This document shows positions 36,503-44,263 of a stretch of DNA of 64,000 bases, in pieces. Under the pieces are notes generated by a model. It was given only the letters and a program-made list of their open reading frames with translations. It was not told where the DNA came from and made no database searches. Source of the DNA: Actinomadura rifamycini DSM 43936 (lineage in GTDB: Bacteria > Actinomycetota > Actinomycetes > Streptosporangiales > Streptosporangiaceae); assembly GCF_000425065.1 (NCBI RefSeq), contig NZ_AULB01000007.1, forward strand, positions 124,001 through 188,000. The letters run 5' to 3'. Every line of letters starts with the position of its first letter. The stretch's first letter is position 1. Both the position numbers and the translations under genes were made by a program.

Positions 36503-37606
36503 TCAGAACGTGCCCGTGTCGAGGACGCGGTGCGCGCGGGCCAGCAGCACCGGCACCGCGTCCCCGATCCGGTCGAAGCCCTCGCCGACGGTCGCCTTCT
36601 GCAGGTACCGGGCGTGGATGCCCTCGAGGATGACCGCGAGCTTGAAGCAGGCGAACGCGACGTAGTAGTCGAGGTCGGCGACGTCGAAGCCGGTCAGCTC
36701 GGCGTACCGGGCGGCGAACTCGGCACGGGTGAGGAACCCGGGCGCCGCGGTGATCGTCGCGCCGACGGGCAGCAGCTCGTCCTCGGCGTCGGCGGCCTCC
36801 GCCCAGTACACGAGCGTCAGGCCGAGGTCCGACAGCGGGTCGCCGAGCGTGGACATCTCCCAGTCGACGACCGCCGCGATCTCCGGTTCGGGCTCCAGCC
36901 GGGCCAGCGCGTTGTCGAGCCGGAAGTCGCCGTGCACGAGCCGGGCCGGGGCGTCCGCGGGCAGCCGCTCGCCGAGCCGCGCGACGAGCCGGTCGTACTC
37001 GGGCAGGTCGCGGACGGCCCCGGTGGCGCGGATCGCCTCCTGCGAGCCGTCCCACTGCTTGCCCCACCGCTTCAACTGCCGCGCCATGTAGCCGTTCGGA
37101 CGGCCGAAGTCGCCGAGGCCCGCGGCGTCGACGTCCACGGTGTGGATCGCGGCGAGCGCCCGGACGAGCGCCTCGCTGAGCCCGCGCGCCTGCTCGGGGC
37201 TCATCCCCGCGGCGTCCTCGCGGGTGCGCAGGACCTTGCCGTCGACGAAGTCCATGAGGTAGAAGCGGGCGCCGATGACGTCCTCGTCGTCGCAGAACGC
37301 CAGCGTCCGCGGCACCGGGACGGACGACTTCCCGCCGAGCGCGCTCAGCACCCGGTACTCGCGGGCCATGTCGTGGGCGGTGGGCTGGACGTGCCCGAGC
37401 GGCGGGCGGCGCAGCACGATGCGGCGGCCGCCGCCGTCCGCCCCGCCGTCCAGCGCGATGCCGTAGGTGAGGTTCGAGCGGCCGCCGGCGATGAGGTCGA
37501 TCGCGGTGATCCGGCCGCCGCCGGGCAGCGCGCCGGCCAGCCAGTCCGCGAGGCGGGGGACGTCGATGCCGGGGACCCCGGCCGGAAGGTCTGCGTCAAC
37601 GGTCAT
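36503..37606 (-). CDS. Phosphotransferase-family protein (APH/ACAD10-like)
   Basis: The 367-residue protein has the aminoglycoside-phosphotransferase-like kinase fold: nucleotide-loop region IAGGRSNLTYGIAL, catalytic HGDFRLDN near residues 222-229 and metal-binding VVDWEMSTLGDPLSDLG. The wording is that of the phosphotransferase family found with acyl-CoA dehydrogenases (ACAD10/FadE-associated), which likely phosphorylate a small hydroxylated acyl compound, not an antibiotic. The start is ATG 37606 with AGGGCG four bases before. It stands alone, divergent from an amidase-like gene across a 397-base region. Confidence 0.9.
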   Translation of the reverse strand: MTVDADLPAGVPGIDVPRLADWLAGALPGGGRITAIDLIAGGRSNLTYGIALDGGADGGGRRIVLRRPPLGHVQPTAHDMAREYRVLSALGGKSSVPVPRTLAFCDDEDVIGARFYLMDFVDGKVLRTREDAAGMSPEQARGLSEALVRALAAIHTVDVDAAGLGDFGRPNGYMARQLKRWGKQWDGSQEAIRATGAVRDLPEYDRLVARLGERLPADAPARLVHGDFRLDNALARLEPEPEIAAVVDWEMSTLGDPLSDLGLTLVYWAEAADAEDELLPVGATITAAPGFLTRAEFAARYAELTGFDVADLDYYVAFACFKLAVILEGIHARYLQKATVGEGFDRIGDAVPVLLARAHRVLDTGTF

Positions 37607-38003
37607 GACGCCCTATTAGAACGCGACTCGGTTCGGAAGGTAAACCCCCGCGGGGTTTGGGTGCGGTCGGATGTCCTTGCTCACCGTAATTAATCGGCCA
37701 CATCCGGCCGTCGCGTCACACTGATTTACCGAGCGTCAAGTGCCAGTGTTGACTTGCGCCGGATTCACCCCCGCATGGACCGGTTCATGAGAATCTCGCC
37801 CGGCTTTTCGGCACCGCGCCGGGCTCCGGGACCGCGGGGGGCCGCGCGAGCGACGACGACCCGGGTGAAGTGGGCACCCGGGGCGACGTCGCGGCCGCCG
37901 ACACCGGCCCGTGGCGGCAAGCTGGACATTCCGGTCTCGCTGGGCTATGAGAATAGGACTAGACCATTCGGGGCCGACCCCGGCCCGATTGGGGGGACGC
38001 ACC
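37607..38003. other. Divergent intergenic region, AT-rich island, no gene
   Basis: No gene. AT-rich stretches around 37681-37700 and 37720-37755 mark promoter territory for both flanking genes. A well-spaced pair TGGACA (37923-37928) and TATGAG (37946-37951), 17 bases apart, probably drives the plus-strand gene, with transcript start about 46 bases before its GTG. Confidence 0.55.
37923..37951 (+). promoter_or_regulatory. Probable promoter of the amidase-like gene
   Basis: -35 TGGACA at 37923-37928, 17-base spacer, -10 TATGAG at 37946-37951; GGGGGGAC at 37991-37998 is the ribosome binding site for GTG 38004. Confidence 0.5.
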
Positions 38004-38675
38004 GTGGCAGACGCATGGCTGCCGGGAGCCGCACGCATGCCCGTACGAGTCGACGGCGGAGGAATGCAGGGAGGTGCGCCCCGGGTCGTCTGGTTCACCG
38101 GGGACCACGATCCCCGCTCCGTCTCCGCCCGCTCCGTGGCCGCCGACCTGGCCAAGCAGAACCGCCCGACGCACCTGGTCTGGCATCCCGGCACCGGCGA
38201 GGTCGTCCAGCTCCTCCCCGCCACCCGCGCCGCCCGGCTGCTCGCCGCCCCCGTGTGCCGTGAGGGCCGCACCTGCCTGCAGATCATGGTCGTCGGCCAG
38301 GCCCGCGTCCCGTTCACCGGCTCGCTGCTCACCGGCATCGACGGCATCATGCGCTGGCTGGACGCCTGGCACATCGCCCGCCGCTGGCCCGCCGGACCGC
38401 CGCTGCCGTCGCCGCAGTCGTACCACTCGCAGCGCAGCCGCCGCGACTGGGCCCGCGGCGGGCACTTCGGCGCCTCGCAGGCCCCGCTCGCCGAGCGCCC
38501 CGACCCGGGCGGCATCGACATCCGCCGCATCACCGGCCCGGACACGCCCGTCGCGCCCATCCCCCGGCCGCGCGCGCCGCTCCCCGAACCGTCCCTGCTG
38601 ACCCGCACGGCGCCGCTCCCCGGCCCGGCACGCCCGCCGGCCGGTGACCCCGTCCCGGTCGGCGCGCGCTCCTAG
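38004..38675 (+). CDS. N-acetylmuramoyl-L-alanine amidase-like protein
   Basis: GTG 38004 was chosen because GGGGGG lies six to ten bases upstream; the longer open frame from 37911 has no such site. The 223-residue product has THLVWHPGTGEVVQLLP (first His region), a WLDAWHIARRWPAGPPLP loop and GGHFGASQAPLAERPDPGGIDI, matching the end of actinobacterial amidase_2-type domains (consensus like GHYxHSQxPxNxHWDPG). The last zinc-ligand region is altered compared with consensus (Glu-Arg-Pro-Asp in place of the Asn-x-His-Trp), so activity is doubtful. No signal peptide is visible, which is odd for a wall amidase. The stop TAG shares CTAG with the stop of the convergent MocR gene. Confidence 0.7.
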   Translation: MADAWLPGAARMPVRVDGGGMQGGAPRVVWFTGDHDPRSVSARSVAADLAKQNRPTHLVWHPGTGEVVQLLPATRAARLLAAPVCREGRTCLQIMVVGQARVPFTGSLLTGIDGIMRWLDAWHIARRWPAGPPLPSPQSYHSQRSRRDWARGGHFGASQAPLAERPDPGGIDIRRITGPDTPVAPIPRPRAPLPEPSLLTRTAPLPGPARPPAGDPVPVGARS

Positions 38676-40015
38676 CCGGCGAGCCCGCGGATCACCGCGC
38701 AGCCCGCCCGCAGCTCCGCCGGGCCCGCCGCCGTCCCGTACCCGATCACCAGCCCGGACGCGGCCGGCGGCCCGGCGGAGTGCTCCTCCAGCGTGTCCAC
38801 CAGCACGCCCCGCGCCGCCGCCCGCGCCGCGACGTCCGCCGGATCCCCCGGGACGTCCACCACCAGGTGCAGGCCCGCGGTGTCGCCGTGCAGCCGCAGC
38901 CCGTCCAGCGCCCCCACGACCGCCGCCCGCCGCCGCGCGTACTCCCGGCTCATCCGGCGGACGTGCCGGTCGACGTCCCCGCGCTCCAGCAGCAGCCGCA
39001 GCGCCTCCTGCGGCACCACGGCGGTCCGGTCGTTCAGCTCCACCCGCCGCCGCGCGACCGCCGCGACCAGGTCGGGGCGCCCCACCAGCCACCCCACCCC
39101 CATGTCGACCGTGAGGATCTTCGACGTCGTCCCCAGGTACACCACGACCTCCGGGTCGAGCCCGTACAGCGCGGGCAGCGGCGCGACGTCGTACCGGAAC
39201 TCGCCGTCGTAGTCGTCCTCGGCGATCAGCGCGCCCGTCCGCCGCGCCCACGCCAGCAGCGCCCGCCGCCGCGGCACCGGCAGCACCCCGCCCATCGGGA
39301 ACTGGTGCGACGGCGTCGCGTACACCAGCCGCAGGTCGTCCGGCAGCGCCTCGACGACCAGCCCGTGCTCGTCCACCGGGCACGGCACCAGTTCGGCGCC
39401 CCGGCCCGCCAGCACCGCCCGCGCCCGCCGGTAGCCGGGGTCCTCCACGCCGACCCGGTCGCCCGGCCGCAGCACCGTCGCGGCCAGCAGGTCCAGCCCG
39501 TTCGTCGCGCCCCGCGTCACCAGGACGTCCTGGCAGCTCACCCCGCGGTTCCTGCGCACGTGCTCGGCCAGCGCCGCGCGCAGCCCCGGCAGCCCGCGCG
39601 GGTCCTGCCGCCGCCGCGGCGTCACCCCGGACGCCAGCCGCCACGCCCGCCGCCACGCCGGCGTGTCCAGCGCGCCCACCCACGGCAGCCCCGGCCGCAG
39701 GTCGATCACCCCCCGCTCCGGCTCGGGCTCCGCGGCCGGGACCCGTCCCGCGCCCGGCTCCGGGTCGGCCGTCACGCCGTCCGCGACGTAGGTGCCCGAC
39801 CCGTGCCGCCCCTCCAGCCAGCCCTCCGCGTACAGCTGCTCGTACGCCTCCGTCACCACCGTCCGGCTCACCCCGAGCCGCACGGCCAGCGTCCGCGTCG
39901 CCGGCAGCCGATCCCCCGCCGCGAGCCGTCCGTCCCGCATCGCGCCCCGCAACTGCCCCGCGAGCTGCGCGTGCAGGGACTCGTCCGCGTCCCGGTCGAC
40001 GACGAGGGGCAGCAA
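38672..40015 (-). CDS. MocR-type transcriptional regulator (GntR HTH + aminotransferase domain)
   Basis: TTG at 40015 with GGAGAG upstream starts a 447-residue protein. Residues about 10-80 form a GntR winged helix (LPATRTLAVRLGVSRTVVTEAYEQL, HGSGTYVA). The rest is a type I aminotransferase-like fold with the PLP lysine in GTTSKILTVDMGVGWL. MocR regulators bind PLP or an aldimine and typically control a divergently placed gene; here that is the oxidase-family gene starting 69 bases away. A GTGGCC-N10-GGCCAC site lies between. By analogy to PdxR it may control vitamin B6 metabolism, although the pdxST genes are not in this window. Confidence 0.92.
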   Translation of the reverse strand: MLPLVVDRDADESLHAQLAGQLRGAMRDGRLAAGDRLPATRTLAVRLGVSRTVVTEAYEQLYAEGWLEGRHGSGTYVADGVTADPEPGAGRVPAAEPEPERGVIDLRPGLPWVGALDTPAWRRAWRLASGVTPRRRQDPRGLPGLRAALAEHVRRNRGVSCQDVLVTRGATNGLDLLAATVLRPGDRVGVEDPGYRRARAVLAGRGAELVPCPVDEHGLVVEALPDDLRLVYATPSHQFPMGGVLPVPRRRALLAWARRTGALIAEDDYDGEFRYDVAPLPALYGLDPEVVVYLGTTSKILTVDMGVGWLVGRPDLVAAVARRRVELNDRTAVVPQEALRLLLERGDVDRHVRRMSREYARRRAAVVGALDGLRLHGDTAGLHLVVDVPGDPADVAARAAARGVLVDTLEEHSAGPPAASGLVIGYGTAAGPAELRAGCAVIRGLAG

Positions 40016-40040
40016 AGTGGTCTCTCCCTTTCGGCTCCGA

Positions 40041-40076
40041 GTGGCCCTGACGACCAGGCCACCGCCGACCTAGCGT
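40041..40076 (+). promoter_or_regulatory. Promoter with probable MocR operator, leaderless gene start
   Basis: A -35 CTGACG (40047-40052) and -10 TAGCGT (40071-40076), 18 bases apart, sit just before ATG 40085, so the transcript is likely leaderless. The inverted repeat GTGGCC (40041-40046) and GGCCAC (40057-40062) brackets the -35, which is a natural place for the divergent MocR regulator to bind. Confidence 0.55.
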
Positions 40077-40084
40077 AAACGGAC

Positions 40085-40732
40085 ATGGACCCGCTCTCCA
40101 CGACGCCCCGCACCCGCCTCCGCCGCGTCCCCGAACGCTCGTCCGCCGACCGCGCCGACCTCTACGCGATCCTCGACGCCGCGCTGATCTGCCACCTCGG
40201 CGTCGTCGTCGACGGTTCCCCGCGCGTCGTCCCCACCGGCTTCGGCCGCCTCGGCGACACCCTCTACCTGCACGGCTCCTCCGGCGCCGCGAGCCTCCGG
40301 CACGGCCCGTCCCGCGACGTCTGCGTCACCGTCACCCACCTCGACGGCGTCGTCGTCGCCCGCTCCCTGTTCCACCACTCGCTGAACTACCGCAGCGCGG
40401 TCGTCTACGGCACCCCGACCGTCCTCGACGGCGACGACAAGCTCACCGGCCTCCGCGCCATCACCGAGAACCTCGCGCCCGGCCAGTGGGACACCGCCCG
40501 CCGCCCCACCCGCAAGGAGCTCGCGGCCACGACCGTCCTCGCCCTCCCCCTCGCCGAGGCGTCCGTCAAGATCCGGCAGGGGCCGCCCGCGGACGACCCC
40601 GAGGACCTCGCCCTCGACGTGTGGGCCGGCGTCGTGCCCGTCCGCCGGACGTTCCTGCCCCCGGTCCCCGACCCGACCCTGCGCCCCGGCATCGAGCCCC
40701 CGCCGCACATCGCGTCCCGGACGGCGTCCTGA
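40085..40732 (+). CDS. Pyridoxamine 5'-phosphate oxidase-family protein
   Basis: The 215-residue protein has the split-barrel flavin-binding fold: LDAALICHLGVVVDGSPRVVPTGFGRLGDTLYLHGSSGAAS, LCVTVTHLDGVVVARSLFHHSLNYRSAVVYG, and an Arg/Lys-rich middle. It belongs to the putative FMN-binding/PPOX family of the MocR-partner type. Its ATG is the first codon of a likely leaderless transcript. PLP-linked control by the divergent MocR gene suggests a role in B6 or a related FMN reaction, but several family members have lost oxidase residues, and I cannot show that this one oxidises pyridoxamine phosphate. Confidence 0.88.
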   Translation: MDPLSTTPRTRLRRVPERSSADRADLYAILDAALICHLGVVVDGSPRVVPTGFGRLGDTLYLHGSSGAASLRHGPSRDVCVTVTHLDGVVVARSLFHHSLNYRSAVVYGTPTVLDGDDKLTGLRAITENLAPGQWDTARRPTRKELAATTVLALPLAEASVKIRQGPPADDPEDLALDVWAGVVPVRRTFLPPVPDPTLRPGIEPPPHIASRTAS

Positions 40733-40777
40733 CACTCGATGCCCCGCGTGCTCGCGCATGGTCGTAAGGTGAAGGCC

Positions 40778-41371
40778 ATGAACGAGCGGCTCGTATGGGT
40801 GGATTGTGAGATGACGGGGCTCGACCTGCGCAAGGACGCCCTGATCGAGATAGCCGCGCTGGTGACCGACAGCGAGCTGAACATCCTGGACGAGGGCGTC
40901 GACATCGTCATCAAGCCCCCGCCGGAGGCCGTCACGCAGATGACCAAGGTCGTCCGGGACATGCACACCGCCTCCGGCCTGCTCGACGTCCTCCCCGGCG
41001 GCGTCACGCTCGCCGAGGCGGAGAAGACCGTCCTCGACTACGTCCGCGGGCACGTCAAGGACGCCAACAAGGCCCCCCTGTGCGGCAACTCGATCGCCAC
41101 CGACCGCTCGTTCCTCGCCCGGGACATGCCCGCCCTCGACGCCCACCTGCACTACCGCATGGTCGACGTCTCCTCCATCAAGGAGCTGTCCCGCCGCTGG
41201 TACCCCCGCGCGTACTTCGCCAGCCCGGAGAAGAAGGGCGGCCACCGCGCCCTCGCCGACATCACCGAGAGCATCCAGGAGCTGCGCTACTACCGCGCCG
41301 CGGTCTTCGTCCCCCAGCCGGGCCCCGACTCCGAGACCGCCCGCGCCATCGCCGCCGAGGTCTCCGGCTGA
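40778..41371 (+). CDS. orn: Oligoribonuclease (3'-5' exoribonuclease)
   Basis: The 197-residue DEDDh exonuclease has [10 protein letters not shown] (first Asp-Glu), [19 protein letters not shown] (second Asp), and [13 protein letters not shown] (His and final Asp), plus the [18 protein letters not shown] signature of oligoribonucleases. It degrades short RNA oligonucleotides and pGpG in the cytoplasm. ATG 40778 was taken over the upstream in-frame ATG at 40739 because the family starts at MxxRLVWxD. tRNA-His follows after 53 bases, the common actinobacterial arrangement. Confidence 0.96.
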   Translation: MNERLVWVDCEMTGLDLRKDALIEIAALVTDSELNILDEGVDIVIKPPPEAVTQMTKVVRDMHTASGLLDVLPGGVTLAEAEKTVLDYVRGHVKDANKAPLCGNSIATDRSFLARDMPALDAHLHYRMVDVSSIKELSRRWYPRAYFASPEKKGGHRALADITESIQELRYYRAAVFVPQPGPDSETARAIAAEVSG

Positions 41372-41396
41372 CCCACTCCCGCGGACCCGCTACACT
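41368..41396 (+). promoter_or_regulatory. Probable tRNA-His promoter
   Basis: CTGACC at 41368-41373 and TACACT at 41391-41396 with a 17-base spacer, about 30 bases before the tRNA 5' end. Confidence 0.5.
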
Positions 41397-41424
41397 ACTT
41401 GGAGCCGGACGAGTTCCGGCCACG

Positions 41425-41500
41425 GTGGGTGTAGCTCAGCTGGCAGAGCACTTGGTTGTGGTCCAAGATGTCGGGGGTTCAAGTCCCCTCACTCACCCCA
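41425..41500 (+). tRNA. tRNA-His (GTG), with CCA encoded
   Basis: Acceptor GTGGGTG at 41425-41431 pairs with CACTCAC at 41490-41496 (one G-T pair); anticodon loop TTGTGGT gives GTG for His; TTCAAGT T-loop is present. The extra 5' G at 41424 opposite C73 (41497) is the His identity element. CCA is encoded at 41498-41500. Confidence 0.97.
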
Positions 41501-41503
41501 GGC

Positions 41504-41540
41504 AGAAGCCCTGGTCACCGAGAAGGCGACCAGGGCTTCT
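41504..41540 (+). terminator. Terminator hairpin after tRNA-His
   Basis: Perfect 13-bp stem, AGAAGCCCTGGTC at 41504-41516 and GACCAGGGCTTCT at 41528-41540 with an 11-base loop, starting four bases after the tRNA. Confidence 0.85.
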
Positions 41541-41900
41541 CTGCGTCCGGTGCGAGTCGCCGCAGCGTCGCCCCACCCGAGCAGCGAGCAGAAGTCTCTA
41601 CAATCGGCCGACCCATAAGCGCGACCTTCCTGAAGGACAAGGGCTGCACCGCGCCGATCCTGGTGGACCGCCAGGCATACAAGGGCCCCGGCCGGGGCAC
41701 CGTCGGCCGGCCGGAGAAGGTCGATCTCACTGATCATGACCGCCGTCCTCGAATCGTTGTAGCGGCGCGGCGCGGGATTCAACCCTCCCACCTTCGCTCC
41801 GGGCTCTCCAACAGCCACCGTCAGGGTGTCTCGATCACACGGCACCCGGCGGCCCAATGCCCGGTCGCTTACTGTGCTGGTTTCGGGCGGGTGGGCGGAT
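41541..41900 (+). other. Decayed, lower-GC stretch downstream of tRNA-His
   Basis: No convincing gene. Composition is less GC-rich and third-position bias is lost. The plus frame reads FLKDKGCTAPILVDRQAYKG at about 41625-41685, which looks like a fragment of a real protein without start or end in place. tRNA-His 3' ends are common integration sites for actinobacterial mobile elements, so this could be the scar of one; I see no direct repeat of the tRNA 3' end within the window. Confidence 0.4.
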
Positions 41901-41912
41901 TAGGGTCTTCGG

Positions 41913-42500
41913 GTGGTTTTGAGGGCCGTTAAGCGGGCTTTGGTGGTGATCGGAGGGACGCTGCTCGTCGGGGCGTTCGGGGCGTGGGTGGATGAGGGGC
42001 TCGGGCGGGACTCGCTCGGTATGTTCATCGTCGTCGCCGGGGGGCTGGTGTGCGGAGGCGGGACGTTCTGGTACGTCGGCGACGAGTCCTCCGCAGGGTG
42101 CGCCGCGGCATTCGTCGGGGTGTTCGCGGGGCTCGCGTTCGGGGTGGGGCTGTCGCTGGAGTTCAACACCCGGCTGCTGCGCGAGCACGGTGTCGACGCC
42201 GCGTGCCGCTTCGAGCGGCGGCTGCCGCCGCCCGGCGAGAACGCCGTCCGGTGGCGGCTGCGGTGTCCGGACGGGCGGTCCGCCGACCTCACGACCGACC
42301 GGCTGACGAGGGACGCGGACGGGCTCGTCCCGGTCCGGTACGACCCACGGGGCCGGACGGACGCCGTCGAGGCGCACGTCTGGGAGGAGCGGCGCGGGAA
42401 CCCTTGGCCCCGCCGGCTCCTGGTCGGCGGCGGGGCCGTGGTCGTGTGCCTGCCGGTCGCCGTGGCGCTGGCGCGGCCCCCGGGGGGCGGCGACGGGTGA
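41913..42500 (+). CDS. Uncharacterised membrane protein
   Basis: GTG 41913 lies six bases after TAGGGT (41901-41906), a -10-like box with CTGGTT 18 bases before, so the message is probably leaderless. The 195-residue product has three hydrophobic segments in the first 85 residues (RALVVIGGTLLVGAFGAWV, MFIVVAGGLVCGGGTFWY, AAAFVGVFAGLAFGVGLSL), a soluble domain with three cysteines, and one C-terminal membrane segment. The soluble part may be a small beta-domain like those of DUF3592 membrane proteins. No further assignment. It ends six bases before a convergent ABC transporter operon. Confidence 0.75.
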   Translation: MVLRAVKRALVVIGGTLLVGAFGAWVDEGLGRDSLGMFIVVAGGLVCGGGTFWYVGDESSAGCAAAFVGVFAGLAFGVGLSLEFNTRLLREHGVDAACRFERRLPPPGENAVRWRLRCPDGRSADLTTDRLTRDADGLVPVRYDPRGRTDAVEAHVWEERRGNPWPRRLLVGGGAVVVCLPVAVALARPPGGGDG

Positions 42501-42506
42501 GGCCGG

Positions 42507-43328
42507 TCAGGTGCGGGCGATCTTGCGGGGGAAGACGACGGCGGTCAGCCAGATCGCGAGGGCCATCAGGACCGTGCACCAGAGCAGGCCGATCCAGGCG
42601 TCCGAGCCCGGGGCGTGGCCGTTCATCAGCGCGCGGGACGCGTCGATGATCGGTGTCATCGGCTGGTGCTCGGCGACGGGGCGCAGCCAGGACGGCATGC
42701 TCTCGACGCGCGCGAAGCCGCTCGACACGTAGGGCAGGAAGAGCAGGACGAAGCCGTAGCCGTTCGCGGCCTCGGCCGACCCCGCCAGCATCCCGAGCAT
42801 CGCGAACACGCACGTGATCATCAGGATCCAGACGGCGATGAGACCCACGGCGGCGAAGAACCGCGGGACGCTCGCGTCGGTGCGGAAGCCGACGGCGAAG
42901 CCCACGAGGATCACCACCGCGGTCGCCAGCATGTTGCGCACCATCGAGGACGCCGTGTGGCCGAGGAGCACGGTCACGGACGGGAACGGCATCGTGCGCA
43001 GCCGGTTCATGAACCCGGCGGTCATGTCGTTGCTGACCACGACGGACGTGTAGGACGCGCCGAAGCCCGCGGCGGTCAGCGCGATCGCCGGCATGACGAA
43101 CGACAGGTACGCCTCGCGCCCGCCGCCCCCGCCGACGTCCATCGCGCCGCCGAGGACGTAGGTGAAGACCAGCATCAGCATGACGGGCAGCAGCACGGCC
43201 ATCAGCAGGGACTCGCCGTCCCGGAAGGAGTGCCGGAGGCTGCGGACGGTGAAGACGTGCAGGCCGGTGAGGAAGCCGGCGCCGCGGGCGGGCGCGACGG
43301 GCGGCGCGGTCACGTGCGCGGCGGTCAT
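42507..43328 (-). CDS. ABC-2 type transporter permease (DrrB-like)
   Basis: ATG 43328 overlaps the stop of the ATPase gene (ATGA) and has an AAGAAGG site upstream. The 273-residue protein has six predicted membrane segments and the ABC-2 pattern around AGFMNRLRTMPFPSVTVLLGH in the first third and YVSSGFARVESMPSWLRPVAEHQPMTPIIDASRALM towards the end, which is the DrrB-type permease wording. With the DrrA-like ATPase it forms an efflux exporter of hydrophobic drugs. The substrate is not known. Confidence 0.93.
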   Translation of the reverse strand: MTAAHVTAPPVAPARGAGFLTGLHVFTVRSLRHSFRDGESLLMAVLLPVMLMLVFTYVLGGAMDVGGGGGREAYLSFVMPAIALTAAGFGASYTSVVVSNDMTAGFMNRLRTMPFPSVTVLLGHTASSMVRNMLATAVVILVGFAVGFRTDASVPRFFAAVGLIAVWILMITCVFAMLGMLAGSAEAANGYGFVLLFLPYVSSGFARVESMPSWLRPVAEHQPMTPIIDASRALMNGHAPGSDAWIGLLWCTVLMALAIWLTAVVFPRKIART

Positions 43329-44200
43329 GCTGCCTTCTTTCCGGTGAGCTGGAGGAACACCTCGTCGAGCGTGGGGCGGCGGACGGTGACCTGGACGTCG
43401 GGACGTGCGGCGGCCAGGGCGGCGAGGTGCCGGGAGACCTCGGCGGCGGAGCCCCGGGTGGCGATCTCCTCGACGACGCGGCCGTGGCCGTCGTGTACCT
43501 GGATGGTCGAGCCGCCCACGCGCTCCTTGAGCTGGGACGCGGTGCCGTCGGCGACGATGCGGCCGCCGTTCAGGACCAGGATCCGCTCGGCGAGGACGTC
43601 GGCCTCCTCGAGGTACTGGGTGGTGAGGAAGATCGACGTGCCGCCGGCGGCGAGCGCGGTGATCTCGTCCCACAGCGCCCGCCGGCTGCGGGTGTCCAGG
43701 CCGGTGGTGGGCTCGTCGAGGAAGATCAGCCGGGGGTGGGCGATGAGGCTCACCGCGATGTCGAGCTTGCGGCGCATGCCGCCGGAGTAGGTTCCGACGA
43801 GCCGGCCCGCCGCCTTCGCGAGGTCGAAGCGGTCGAGCAGGTCGGCGGCGCGGGAGGCGGCGGCGCGGCGGGAGAGGCCGAAGAGCCGCCCCATCATGAG
43901 CAGGTTCTCGGTCCCGCTGAGCCGGACGTCCACGGCGGCGTACTGCCCGGTCAGCGAGATCAGGCGCTGGAGTTCCTTCCGGTCGCGGCGGACGTCCAGG
44001 CCGAGCACGCGGGCGGCGCCGGAGTCGAAGGGCGTCAGCGTGGACAGGATGTTGACCAGCGTGGTCTTGCCCGCGCCGTTGGGGCCGAGGAGCGCGTGGA
44101 CGCCCGGGGGGAGCCGCAGGTCGAGGCCCTTGAGCACGTCGTGCTTCCCGAAGCCCTTGGTGAGCCCGTCGAGCTCGACGAGATGTTCTGTGTATCGCAT
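43325..44200 (-). CDS. ABC transporter ATP-binding protein (DrrA-like)
   Basis: ATG 44200 gives 291 residues with Walker A GPNGAGKTT, Q-loop LTGQYAAVD, signature YSGGMRRKL, Walker B LIFLDEPTTGLD and a switch region LTTQYLEEAD (Gln in place of the usual His, normal for DrrA). A C-terminal extension of about 70 residues ends LDEVFLQLTGKKAA, also DrrA-like. It powers the DrrB-type permease encoded next. The start codon lies inside the palindrome GTGTAT-CGC-ATACAC, so binding of the TetR regulator there would block the transcript at or near its start. Confidence 0.95.
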   Translation of the reverse strand: MRYTEHLVELDGLTKGFGKHDVLKGLDLRLPPGVHALLGPNGAGKTTLVNILSTLTPFDSGAARVLGLDVRRDRKELQRLISLTGQYAAVDVRLSGTENLLMMGRLFGLSRRAAASRAADLLDRFDLAKAAGRLVGTYSGGMRRKLDIAVSLIAHPRLIFLDEPTTGLDTRSRRALWDEITALAAGGTSIFLTTQYLEEADVLAERILVLNGGRIVADGTASQLKERVGGSTIQVHDGHGRVVEEIATRGSAAEVSRHLAALAAARPDVQVTVRRPTLDEVFLQLTGKKAA

Positions 44201-44236
44201 ACACTGAGTATGACATACACCGTTTATGACGTACAC
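44190..44236. promoter_or_regulatory. TetR operator array between exporter and regulator genes
   Basis: GTGTAT-CGC-ATACAC at 44190-44204 is a perfect palindrome. The half-site ATACAC recurs at 44199-44204, 44215-44220 and as GTACAC at 44231-44236, exactly 16 bases apart; the longer match is TATGACATACAC at 44209 and TATGACGTACAC at 44225. The region is markedly AT-rich. Confidence 0.85.
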
Positions 44237-44263
44237 AGATGCGGAGGTGAGAGCATCGGGGCC

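Noticed and set aside
41456..41932. Plus ORF of 158 codons
   Set aside because: It runs through tRNA-His and its terminator; only a short inner fragment looks protein-like.
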